DNA of 64,000 nucleotides from Theocolax elegans (lineage: Eukaryota; Arthropoda; Insecta; Hymenoptera; Cerocephalidae), in assembly GCA_026168455.1 (NCBI GenBank), contig CM047426.1, forward strand, positions 61,858,958-61,922,957. The letters are read 5' to 3'. Position 1 is the first letter of the stretch, and each line of letters begins with the position of its first letter. The notes beneath the pieces are model-generated. The model saw only the letters and a list, made by a program, of their open reading frames with translations. It did not search any database and was not told where the DNA came from. The translations under genes and the position numbers were made by a program. Below, one piece after another: positions 1 through 10,068 of the stretch.

Positions 1-38
1 TCATCAGTAGAGTCCAGGCATCTCGTCTCTAGATATAA
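1..38 (-). ncRNA. hammerhead ribozyme, cut by window edge
   Basis: This is the 5' half of the ribozyme on the minus strand: stem III strand, cleavage-site C (complement of 32), stem I and the CUGAUGA box (complement of 1-7). The rest lies outside the window. Confidence 0.8.
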
Positions 39-535
39 ATGACAGATATAAAAATTATTTGAAAAACCAGCTGTATTCTGACGAGGAAGACATGGGGTAT
101 ATATGCCCTACCGATAGCAAACTTTAATAAGTGCAACATATTAACAGGTAGCCCCCTAACGCACTTACATAGAACTAATGTCTTAATCGTCAGACTATTG
201 TTACATAAGGCATATTCGTGATCCAATGCCATATAATTTTTAAATTTGAATTTTCCAACTATTAGAAAAATTCGTGAATTGATTGCTTTCTTACACTTTA
301 AGTTTTAAGATATATGAATTTATCGATCTTTACAAGCCAAAGAAATATTCTTCACATCTCAAGTAAGGCGGACTGTATTAATACCAGCCACTTAATAAAC
401 CTCACAGGATGAGTGTTTGAAAAAAGACTAAGACAAGTTAGGTCAACAAAAATATAAAATTTAGTTGTTTGTAGTATGAAATTAATAAAACCTTAAAAAG
501 ACGGAAAAAAAAAAAAAAAAAAAAAAAAGAAAAAA

Positions 536-604
536 TTATATTTCGCCCTGAGTATGCCTGGTGGGCTCATCAGTAGAGTCCAGGCATCTCGTCTCTAGAT
601 ATAA
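536..604 (-). ncRNA. hammerhead ribozyme, minus copy
   Basis: Complete 69-nt core on the minus strand, with the same sequence as the plus-strand copies. The predicted cleavage site follows the C complementary to position 598. Confidence 0.88.
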
Positions 605-964
605 ATGACAGATATAAAAATTATTTGAAAAACCAGCTGTATTCTGACGAGGAAGACATGGGGTATATGCCCTACCGATAGCAAACTTTAATAAGTGCAA
701 CATATTAACAGGTAGCCCCCTAACGCACTTACATAGAACTAATGTCTTAATCGTCAGACTATTGTTACATAAGGCATATTCGTGATCCAATGCCATATAA
801 TTTTTAAATTTGAATTTTCCAACTATTAGAAAAATTCGTGAATTGATTGCTTTCTTACACTTTAAGTTTTAAGATATATGAATTTATCGATCTTTACAAG
901 CCAAAGAAATATTCTTCACATCTCAAGTAAGGCGGACTGTATTAATACCAGCCACTTAATAAAC

Positions 965-968
965 CTCA
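965..968. other. inversion junction of the satellite array
   Basis: The CTCA at 965-968 belongs equally to the minus-oriented copy (AAACCTCA, followed by CAGG in intact copies) and to the plus-oriented copy (TACTCAGGGCG). The array flips orientation here with 4 bp of microhomology. Confidence 0.85.
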
Positions 969-1471
969 GGGCGAAATATAATTTTTTCTTTTTTTTTTTT
1001 TTTTTCCGTCTTATTAAGGTTTTATTAATTTCATACTACAAACAACTAAATTTTATATTTTTGTTGACCTAACTTGTCTTAGTCTTTTTTCAAACACTCA
1101 TCCTGTGAGGTTTATTAAGTGGCTGGTATTAATACAGTCCGCCTTACTTGAGATGTGAAGAATATTTCTTTGGCTTGTAAAGATCGATAAATTCATATAT
1201 CTTAAAACTTAAAGTGTAAGAAAGCAATCAATTCACGAATTTTTCTAATAGTTGGAAAATTCAAATTTAAAAATTATATGGCATTGGATCACGAATATGC
1301 CTTATGTAACAATAGTCTGACGATTAAGACATTAGTTCTATGTAAGTGCGTTAGGGGGCTACCTGTTAATATGTTGCACTTATTAAAGTTTGCTATCGGT
1401 AGGGCATATATACCCCATGTCTTCCTCGTCAGAATACAGCTGGTTTTTCAAATAATTTTTATATCTGTCAT

Positions 1472-1540
1472 TTATATCTAGAGACGAGATGCCTGGACTC
1501 TACTGATGAGCCCACCAGGCATACTCAGGGCGAAATATAA
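1472..1540 (+). ncRNA. hammerhead self-cleaving ribozyme (reference copy)
   Basis: All parts of the hammerhead core are visible in order. Stem III 5' strand UUAUAU is 1472-1477 and the cleavage-site C is 1478. Stem I is UAGAG (1479-1483) with CUCUA (1498-1502). The CUGAUGA box is 1503-1509. Stem II is GCCC (1510-1513) with GGGC (1528-1531). GAAA is 1532-1535, and the stem III 3' strand AUAUAA is 1535-1540. All three stems pair perfectly. Stem III is the open stem, so the topology is type III; it is A-U only and probably weak. Loop I UGCCUGG (1490-1496) is perfectly complementary to loop II CCAGGCA (1515-1521), which fits the loop-loop contact natural hammerheads need. Self-cleavage in tandem transcripts would release monomer-length RNA. 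Motif seen directly; activity inferred. Confidence 0.9.
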
Positions 1541-2027
1541 TTTTTTCTTTTTTTTTTTTTTCCGTCTTATTAAGGTTTTATTAATTTCATACTACAAACA
1601 ACTAAATTTTATATTTTTGTTGACCTAACTTGTCTTAGTCTTTTTTCAAACACTCATCCTGTGAGGTTTATTAAGTGGCTGGTATTAATACAGTCCGCCT
1701 TACTTGAGATGTGAAGAATATTTCTTTGGCTTGTAAAGATCGATAAATTCATATATCTTAAAACTTAAAGTGTAAGAAAGCAATAAATTCACGAATTTTT
1801 CTAATAGTTGGAAAATTCAAATTTAAAAATTATATGGCATTGGATCACGAATATGCCTTATGTAACAATAGTCTGACGATTAAGACATTAGTTCTATGTA
1901 AGTGCGTTAGGGGGCTACCTGTTAATATGTTGCACTTATTAAAGTTTGCTATCGGTAGGGCATATATACCCCATGTCTTCCTCGTCAGAATACAGCTGGT
2001 TTTTCAAATAATTTTTATATCTGTCAT

Positions 2028-2096
2028 TTATATCTAGAGACGAGATGCCTGGACTCTACTGATGAGCCCACCAGGCATACTCAGGGCGAAATATAA
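2028..2096 (+). ncRNA. hammerhead ribozyme copy 2
   Basis: Sequence identical to the copy at 1472-1540; predicted cleavage after C2034. Confidence 0.9.
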
Positions 2097-2583
2097 TTTT
2101 TTCTTTTTTTTTTTTTTCCGTCTTATTAAGGTTTTATTAATTTCATACTACAAACAACTAAATTTTATATTTTTGTTGACCTAACTTGTCTTAGTCTTTT
2201 TTCAAACACTCATCCTGTGAGGTTTATTAAGTGGCTGGTATTAATACAGTCCGCCTTACTTGAGATGTGAAGAATATTTCTTTGGCTTGTAAAGATCGAT
2301 AAATTCATATATCTTAAAACTTAAAGTGTAAGAAAGCAATAAATTCACGAATTTTTCTAATAGTTGGAAAATTCAAATTTAAAAATTATATGGCATTGGA
2401 TCACGAATATGCCTTATGTAACAATAGTCTGACGATTAAGACATTAGTTCTATGTAAGTGCGTTAGGGGGCTACCTGTTAATATGTTGCACTTATTAAAG
2501 TTTGCTATCGGTAGGGCATATATACCCCATGTCTTCCTCGTCAGAATACAGCTGGTTTTTCAAATAATTTTTATATCTGTCAT

Positions 2584-2652
2584 TTATATCTAGAGACGAG
2601 ATGCCTGGACTCTACTGATGAGCCCACCAGGCATACTCAGGGCGAAATATAA
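2584..2652 (+). ncRNA. hammerhead ribozyme copy 3
   Basis: Core, stems and loops unchanged; predicted cleavage after C2590. Confidence 0.9.
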
Positions 2653-3138
2653 TTTTTTCTTTTTTTTTTTTTTCCGTCTTATTAAGGTTTTATTAATTTC
2701 ATACTACAAACAACTAAATTTTATATTTTGTTGACCTAACTTGTCTTAGTCTTTTTTCAAACACTCATCCTGTGAGGTTTATTAAGTGGCTGGTATTAAT
2801 ACAGTCCGCCTTACTTGAGATGTGAAGAATATTTCTTTGGCTTGTAAAGATCGATAAATTCATATATCTTAAAACTTAAAGTGTAAGAAAGCAATAAATT
2901 CACGAATTTTTCTAATAGTTGGAAAATTCAAATTTAAAAATTATATGGCATTGGATCACGAATATGCCTTATGTAACAATAGTCTGACGATTAAGACATT
3001 AGTTCTATGTAAGTGCGTTAGGGGGCTACCTGTTAATATGTTGCACTTATTAAAGTTTGCTATCGGTAGGGCATATATACCCCATGTCTTCCTCGTCAGA
3101 ATACAGCTGGTTTTTCAAATAATTTTTATATCTGTCAT

Positions 3139-3207
3139 TTATATCTAGAGACGAGATGCCTGGACTCTACTGATGAGCCCACCAGGCATACTCAGGGCGA
3201 AATATAA
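3139..3207 (+). ncRNA. hammerhead ribozyme copy 4
   Basis: Core unchanged; predicted cleavage after C3145. The preceding monomer has lost one T near 2727. Confidence 0.9.
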
Positions 3208-3695
3208 TTTTTTCTTTTTTTTTTTTTTTCCGTCTTATTAAGGTTTTATTAATTTCATACTACAAACAACTAAATTTTATATTTTTGTTGACCTAACTTG
3301 TCTTAGTCTTTTTTCAAACACTCATCCTGTGAGGTTTATTAAGTGGCTGGTATTAATACAGTCCGCCTTACTTGAGATGTGAAGAATATTTCTTTGGCTT
3401 GTAAAGATCGATAAATTCATATATCTTAAAACTTAAAGTGTAAGAAAGCAATAAATTCACGAATTTTTCTAATAGTTGGAAAATTCAAATTTAAAAATTA
3501 TATGGCATTGGATCACGAATATGCCTTATGTAACAATAGTCTGACGATTAAGACATTAGTTCTATGTAAGTGCGTTAGGGGGCTACCTGTTAATATGTTG
3601 CACTTATTAAAGTTTGCTATCGGTAGGGCATATATACCCCATGTCTTCCTCGTCAGAATACAGCTGGTTTTTCAAATAATTTTTATATCTGTCAT

Positions 3696-3764
3696 TTATA
3701 TCTAGAGACGAGATGCCTGGACTCTACTGATGAGCCCACCAGGCATACTCAGGGCGAAATATAA
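3696..3764 (+). ncRNA. hammerhead ribozyme copy 5
   Basis: Core unchanged; predicted cleavage after C3702. Confidence 0.9.
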
Positions 3765-4251
3765 TTTTTTCTTTTTTTTTTTTTTCCGTCTTATTAAGGT
3801 TTTATTAATTTCATACTACAAACAACTAAATTTTATATTTTTGTTGACCTAACTTGTCTTAGTCTTTTTTCAAACACTCATCCTGTGAGGTTTATTAAGT
3901 GGCTGGTATTAATACAGTCCGCCTTACTTGAGATGTGAAGAATATTTCTTTGGCTTGTAAAGATCGATAAATTCATATATCTTAAAACTTAAAGTGTAAG
4001 AAAGCAATAAATTCACGAATTTTTCTAATAGTTGGAAAATTCAAATTTAAAAATTATATGGCATTGGATCACGAATATGCCTTATGTAACAATAGTCTGA
4101 CGATTAAGACATTAGTTCTATGTAAGTGCGTTAGGGGGCTACCTGTTAATATGTTGCACTTATTAAAGTTTGCTATCGGTAGGGCATATATACCCCATGT
4201 CTTCCTCGTCAGAATACAGCTGGTTTTTCAAATAATTTTTATATCTGTCAT

Positions 4252-4320
4252 TTATATCTAGAGACGAGATGCCTGGACTCTACTGATGAGCCCACCAGGC
4301 ATACTCAGGGCGAAATATAA
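4252..4320 (+). ncRNA. hammerhead ribozyme copy 6
   Basis: Core unchanged; predicted cleavage after C4258. Confidence 0.9.
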
Positions 4321-4808
4321 TTTTTTCTTTTTTTTTTTTTTTCCGTCTTATTAAGGTTTTATTAATTTCATACTACAAACAACTAAATTTTATATTTTTG
4401 TTGACCTAACTTGTCTTAGTCTTTTTTCAAACACTCATCCTGTGAGGTTTATTAAGTGGCTGGTATTAATACAGTCCGCCTTACTTGAGATGTGAAGAAT
4501 ATTTCTTTGGCTTGTAAAGATCGATAAATTCATATATCTTAAAACTTAAAGTGTAAGAAAGCAATAAATTCACGAATTTTTCTAATAGTTGGAAAATTCA
4601 AATTTAAAAATTATATGGCATTGGATCACGAATATGCCTTATGTAACAATAGTCTGACGATTAAGACATTAGTTCTATGTAAGTGCGTTAGGGGGCTACC
4701 TGTTAATATGTTGCACTTATTAAAGTTTGCTATCGGTAGGGCATATATACCCCATGTCTTCCTCGTCAGAATACAGCTGGTTTTTCAAATAATTTTTATA
4801 TCTGTCAT

Positions 4809-4877
4809 TTATATCTAGAGACGAGATGCCTGGACTCTACTGATGAGCCCACCAGGCATACTCAGGGCGAAATATAA
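4809..4877 (+). ncRNA. hammerhead ribozyme copy 7
   Basis: Core unchanged; predicted cleavage after C4815. Confidence 0.9.
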
Positions 4878-5364
4878 TTTTTTCTTTTTTTTTTTTTTCC
4901 GTCTTATTAAGGTTTTATTAATTTCATACTACAAACAACTAAATTTTATATTTTTGTTGACCTAACTTGTCTTAGTCTTTTTTCAAACACTCATCCTGTG
5001 AGGTTTATTAAGTGGCTGGTATTAATACAGTCCGCCTTACTTGAGATGTGAAGAATATTTCTTTGGCTTGTAAAGATCGATAAATTCATATATCTTAAAA
5101 CTTAAAGTGTAAGAAAGCAATCAATTCACGAATTTTTCTAATAGTTGGAAAATTCAAATTTAAAAATTATATGGCATTGGATCACGAATATGCCTTATGT
5201 AACAATAGTCTGACGATTAAGACATTAGTTCTATGTAAGTGCGTTAGGGGGCTACCTGTTAATATGTTGCACTTATTAAAGTTTGCTATCGGTAGGGCAT
5301 ATATACCCCATGTCTTCCTCGTCAGAATACAGCTGGTTTTTCAAATAATTTTTATATCTGTCAT

Positions 5365-5433
5365 TTATATCTAGAGACGAGATGCCTGGACTCTACTGAT
5401 GAGCCCACCAGGCATACTCAGGGCGAAATATAA
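5365..5433 (+). ncRNA. hammerhead ribozyme copy 8
   Basis: Core unchanged; predicted cleavage after C5371. It follows the first C-type body after the run of A-type bodies. Confidence 0.9.
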
Positions 5434-5921
5434 TTTTTTCTTTTTTTTTTTTTTTCCGTCTTATTAAGGTTTTATTAATTTCATACTACAAACAACTAAA
5501 TTTTATATTTTTGTTGACCTAACTTGTCTTAGTCTTTTTTCAAACACTCATCCTGTGAGGTTTATTAAGTGGCTGGTATTAATACAGTCCGCCTTACTTG
5601 AGATGTGAAGAATATTTCTTTGGCTTGTAAAGATCGATAAATTCATATATCTTAAAACTTAAAGTGTAAGAAAGCAATCAATTCACGAATTTTTCTAATA
5701 GTTGGAAAATTCAAATTTAAAAATTATATGGCATTGGATCACGAATATGCCTTATGTAACAATAGTCTGACGATTAAGACATTAGTTCTATGTAAGTGCG
5801 TTAGGGGGCTACCTGTTAATATGTTGCACTTATTAAAGTTTGCTATCGGTAGGGCATATATACCCCATGTCTTCCTCGTCAGAATACAGCTGGTTTTTCA
5901 AATAATTTTTATATCTGTCAT

Positions 5922-5990
5922 TTATATCTAGAGACGAGATGCCTGGACTCTACTGATGAGCCCACCAGGCATACTCAGGGCGAAATATAA
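5922..5990 (+). ncRNA. hammerhead ribozyme copy 9
   Basis: Core unchanged; predicted cleavage after C5928. Confidence 0.9.
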
Positions 5991-6478
5991 TTTTTTCTTT
6001 TTTTTTTTTTTTCCGTCTTATTAAGGTTTTATTAATTTCATACTACAAACAACTAAATTTTATATTTTTGTTGACCTAACTTGTCTTAGTCTTTTTTCAA
6101 ACACTCATCCTGTGAGGTTTATTAAGTGGCTGGTATTAATACAGTCCGCCTTACTTGAGATGTGAAGAATATTTCTTTGGCTTGTAAAGATCGATAAATT
6201 CATATATCTTAAAACTTAAAGTGTAAGAAAGCAATCAATTCACGAATTTTTCTAATAGTTGGAAAATTCAAATTTAAAAATTATATGGCATTGGATCACG
6301 AATATGCCTTATGTAACAATAGTCTGACGATTAAGACATTAGTTCTATGTAAGTGCGTTAGGGGGCTACCTGTTAATATGTTGCACTTATTAAAGTTTGC
6401 TATCGGTAGGGCATATATACCCCATGTCTTCCTCGTCAGAATACAGCTGGTTTTTCAAATAATTTTTATATCTGTCAT

Positions 6479-6547
6479 TTATATCTAGAGACGAGATGCC
6501 TGGACTCTACTGATGAGCCCACCAGGCATACTCAGGGCGAAATATAA
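6479..6547 (+). ncRNA. hammerhead ribozyme copy 10
   Basis: Core unchanged; predicted cleavage after C6485. Confidence 0.9.
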
Positions 6548-7033
6548 TTTTTTCTTTTTTTTTTTTTCCGTCTTATTAAGGTTTTATTAATTTCATACTA
6601 CAAACAACTAAATTTTATATTTTTGTTGACCTAACTTGTCTTAGTCTTTTTTCAAACACTCATCCTGTGAGGTTTATTAAGTGGCTGGTATTAATACAGT
6701 CCGCCTTACTTGAGATGTGAAGAATATTTCTTTGGCTTGTAAAGATCGATAAATTCATATATCTTAAAACTTAAAGTGTAAGAAAGCAATCAATTCACGA
6801 ATTTTTCTAATAGTTGGAAAATTCAAATTTAAAAATTATATGGCATTGGATCACGAATATGCCTTATGTAACAATAGTCTGACGATTAAGACATTAGTTC
6901 TATGTAAGTGCGTTAGGGGGCTACCTGTTAATATGTTGCACTTATTAAAGTTTGCTATCGGTAGGGCATATATACCCCATGTCTTCCTCGTCAGAATACA
7001 GCTGGTTTTTCAAATAATTTTTATATCTGTCAT

Positions 7034-7102
7034 TTATATCTAGAGACGAGATGCCTGGACTCTACTGATGAGCCCACCAGGCATACTCAGGGCGAAATAT
7101 AA
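7034..7102 (+). ncRNA. hammerhead ribozyme copy 11
   Basis: Core unchanged; predicted cleavage after C7040. Confidence 0.9.
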
Positions 7103-7588
7103 TTTTTTCTTTTTTTTTTTTTCCGTCTTATTAAGGTTTTATTAATTTCATACTACAAACAACTAAATTTTATATTTTTGTTGACCTAACTTGTCTTAGT
7201 CTTTTTTCAAACACTCATCCTGTGAGGTTTATTAAGTGGCTGGTATTAATACAGTCCGCCTTACTTGAGATGTGAAGAATATTTCTTTGGCTTGTAAAGA
7301 TCGATAAATTCATATATCTTAAAACTTAAAGTGTAAGAAAGCAATCAATTCACGAATTTTTCTAATAGTTGGAAAATTCAAATTTAAAAATTATATGGCA
7401 TTGGATCACGAATATGCCTTATGTAACAATAGTCTGACGATTAAGACATTAGTTCTATGTAAGTGCGTTAGGGGGCTACCTGTTAATATGTTGCACTTAT
7501 TAAAGTTTGCTATCGGTAGGGCATATATACCCCATGTCTTCCTCGTCAGAATACAGCTGGTTTTTCAAATAATTTTTATATCTGTCAT

Positions 7589-7657
7589 TTATATCTAGAG
7601 ACGAGATGCCTGGACTCTACTGATGAGCCCACCAGGCATACTCAGGGCGAAATATAA
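7589..7657 (+). ncRNA. hammerhead ribozyme copy 12 (last)
   Basis: Core unchanged; predicted cleavage after C7595. The final partial monomer ends before another ribozyme would form. Confidence 0.9.
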
Positions 7658-8027
7658 TTTTTTCTTTTTTTTTTTTTTTTCCGTCTTATTAAGGTTTTAT
7701 TAATTTCATACTACAAACAACTAAATTTTATATTTTTGTTGACCTAACTTGTCTTAGTCTTTTTTCAAACACTCATCCTGTGAGGTTTATTAAGTGGCTG
7801 GTATTAATACAGTCCGCCTTACTTGAGATGTGAAGAATATTTCTTTGGCTTGTAAAGATCGATAAATTCATATATCTTAAAACTTAAAGTGTAAGAAAGC
7901 AATCAATTCACGAATTTTTCTAATAGTTGGAAAATTCAAATTTAAAAAAAGAATATATCTCCTCTCGCCCATTTTAGTGACTCAAAATATTTATGTTTTA
8001 CCGTAGAAAATATAATCGACACCGCTA

Positions 8028-8065
8028 GGCACGCTCCCGCGAATGAGCAAACGCGGGAGTGTGCC
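8028..8065. other. GC-rich hairpin, unit 1
   Basis: GGCACGCTCCCGCG (8028-8041) pairs with CGCGGGAGTGTGCC (8052-8065) with one wobble position around a 10-nt loop. It stands out strongly from the surrounding AT-rich DNA. Confidence 0.85.
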
Positions 8066-8243
8066 TCGTAGTGTTCTCTGGTCTTTGATTTCAGCTGAAT
8101 CGGAATTACAAACGAATTATAAATTTTTTCCTTGGCTTAAATGTACATTGTGACTAATGTCATTGTATACATATGTTTATTTGCCTAATTAAGTTATTAA
8201 ATATATTTTATTTTTACTACAGAAAATATATTGGACACTGCGC

Positions 8244-8281
8244 GGCACGCTCCCGCGAATAAGCAAACGCGGGAGCGTGCC
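8244..8281. other. GC-rich hairpin, unit 2
   Basis: A perfect 14-bp stem, GGCACGCTCCCGCG (8244-8257) with CGCGGGAGCGTGCC (8268-8281), and loop AATAAGCAAA. Outside it, CACT and AGTG also pair across a small internal loop, making a precursor-like stem of about 22 bp. It could be a small-RNA precursor, a cruciform or a transposon end. Confidence 0.85.
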
Positions 8282-8599
8282 TCGTAGTGTTCTGGTCTTC
8301 GATTTCAGGTAAATCATAATTATAAACGATTTATATATTTGTTCCTAGGCTTGGATGTAACATGTGACTAATGCCATCATATACACAAGTTTATTTGCCC
8401 ATTTTATTTATTATATGTATTTTATTTTACACATATTACACATGTGTTTATTTGCCCATTTTATTTTTAAAATGTATGTCATTTGTACTATTTGAATATA
8501 AATTAACTCCCTATACAATAACATGTGTATTATATTGCAATACTCATGGGTTCCCCCACTACACGCGTTCCGAATTCCCTATTCTCGATATACGCAATC

Positions 8600-8670
8600 A
8601 CCGTGCCGATACGAGCACGGACCGCGTGTATTCAGTATGCGCGCGCTTGAATCTAGTTAGATTCAAGATG
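8600..8670 (+). promoter_or_regulatory. promoter-like segment
   Basis: A GC-rich island in AT-rich DNA contains TTCAGT near 8631 (arthropod initiator-like). It also has a perfect 10-bp inverted repeat CTTGAATCTA/TAGATTCAAG with a 2-nt centre near 8645-8666, and the word AAGATGGCGGC at 8665-8675, which resembles a YY1/Pho-type site and is also a plausible start-codon context. Transcription is inferred only. Confidence 0.35.
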
Positions 8671-10060
8671 GCGGCAACTGAGCGCGGGCCAGCACGTAAA
8701 CAATGTGCTTCGAATAAGTTTCACCATGTGCGCGCGATCCTTACCATCGGGGACGTTACCCGAGCACTGACGCGGAGTGGTGTGTTTGTGAATGTGTTCA
8801 TATACGCAAGTAGACGGCCCCCCAGGTGACGCAGTCCACTATGTTCACAAGTCTTCGGCGCTGTCAACAACGCAGCTGATCCCGGTGAAATTTTAAACGT
8901 TCATCATTTTATAAAGTATGCAATATCTTAGAGTCAATTATCATTTCATTATTTCAATTATCAGTCAACAATCAATTATCCATCTTCCTCTTATTAAATT
9001 CTATTCACTATTTAATCCCTTTTGCTTCCTTATAGAGAAAGTTTTGTAATTGTACAATTTTTTGACTCTCTAAAAACATGTTATAAATATGTTTATTTAT
9101 TTTTTTTAATTATTTATCCCCCAAGTAGCTTTTTTTAAAGACATTTTTCGATTTTTGAATAATTCATTTTTGGGTTGACTAAGTATATCTATTAGTTTTT
9201 TAAAAAAAAAATTTGAATGATTTTGTTTTTTGGAAATTAATTAGCTAAATGAGCTAACAAAATGAATGTAAAGCAAAACTTTCTATGTCAGTTTTTATTT
9301 AGTCAATAACTTATACATATGCAAATATGAATAATTTGTTTTTATGTAAATCACATTTGAATATTGAACAAAATTATAGGAATATTCTTTATGTTTGTGA
9401 AAAGATGTAGTGTTTTTTAAAAAACATGCTAATACAGAGGTATTCGTTTAACATTTTAAATATACTTTTTAAACAAATATAAATAATTTTAGATATATCG
9501 TAAAATATTATTTATTTATAAGAAACGAAATATTTTTAGAAATATTATAAAATTTTGTTTTATATAATTAAATAATACTATATTTGAGTAATATATTACA
9601 TATAGGATCAACATTTTAATTTGAGGAAGTTATGTGCCAATTAATTGGCAGCTGTTTTTTTATTCTGTTGATAACTCTCTTTTGAATTTCATAAATTGAA
9701 TATCCAGTCTTCGATTACTTCTTCCAAAATACTTATTCACTTATACATTATTTTCCTTTTATATTCTATATTATATATTTTATTTACTTCCTACTTATTA
9801 CATATATGTCCCTACTAACCAAGAAATAATTACTATTACGCAATATTAACATATTTCTTATTACAGATGCAGCGTGCCAAGGAGTAGCTGACAACGGCAA
9901 ACCCCACGGACACGCTGACACCGTACAACGTTCTGGATGTTCACGTCATCACCTGTAAATACAGATAAGTATATTTACATGATATTACCTCTTAATATTG
10001 AATACTTATTGATTAATATATATTTTTTTTATTTTCAGGTATCGTTTAGTGATGTGACTA
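8633..10060 (+). other. candidate spliced transcript (short ORF or lncRNA)
   Basis: Possible exon 1 ends at 8825 (CCCCAG followed by GTGACG). Exon 2 would be 9867-9954, from TTATTACAG to CACCT followed by GTAAAT. Exon 3 would begin at 10039 after a T-rich tract and TTTTCAG. An ATG at 8668 gives 52 codons to the exon 1 end, then reads a few codons into exon 2 before TGA, so any protein is about 60 residues with no recognised domain. Unspliced, the frame runs only three bases further to a stop. The splice signals are good but short exons like this arise by chance. Codon choice in exon 1 is GC-rich, unlike its surroundings. A lncRNA is as likely as a peptide gene. Confidence 0.3.
8956..9860. other. 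AT-rich stretch, nothing recognised
   Basis: Strongly AT-rich. It would be the intron of the candidate transcript. I see no long frame, repeat family or structured element. Confidence 0.5.
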
Positions 10061-10068
10061 CATCACAG

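Larger units (their letters stand above)
1..968 (-). repeat. 556-bp hammerhead satellite, minus-oriented block
   Basis: Two monomers read on the minus strand: one cut by the window start and ending near 548, and one spanning 549-968. The second is truncated at its right side and lacks the poly-A/T tract and about 135 bp, so the block joins the plus-oriented array at 965-968. It also has a 2-bp deletion in the TATATA run near 663 relative to the other copies. The A tract at 505-528 is longer than the matching T tracts of the plus copies. Both monomers carry the C-type variant (GCAATCAATTC when read on minus). Confidence 0.95.
969..7948 (+). repeat. 556-bp hammerhead satellite, plus-oriented block (12 monomers plus a partial)
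   Basis: Near-identical monomers begin at the GGGCGAAAT word at 969, 1528, 2084, 2640, 3195, 3752, 4308, 4865, 5421, 5978, 6535 and 7090, with a partial copy from 7645 to 7948. Spacing is 555-559 bp; the variation I noticed is mostly in a T tract of about 13-17 just after the ribozyme. The array ends abruptly inside the monomer after TTTAAAAA at 7948. Each complete monomer has a 67-codon open frame, but the copies are so homogenised that an open frame is no evidence of coding. Six consecutive monomers share an A at a site where all others have C. Confidence 0.97.
7996..8425. repeat. tandem pair of 216-bp units with GC-rich hairpins
   Basis: Two diverged copies, starting near 7996 and 8212, share a GAAAATATA lead, a GC-rich hairpin, TCGTAGTGTTCT, a TTTCAG word and a TTTATTTGCC tail. 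They lie between the satellite and the promoter-like segment. The AT-rich body suggests an old duplication; no family is recognised. Confidence 0.75.

Noticed and set aside
1278..1481. 67-codon open frame present in every satellite monomer
   Set aside because: The copies are near-identical by homogenisation, so an open frame carries no independent evidence. It ends inside the ribozyme (its stop overlaps stem I) and shows no domain or start context of note.
8371..8829. 152-codon plus frame taken as one protein
   Set aside because: The first half crosses AT-rich repeat DNA and gives an unnatural Tyr/Cys/Leu-rich stretch. Only the part after 8668 could belong to a gene, and it is covered by the candidate transcript.
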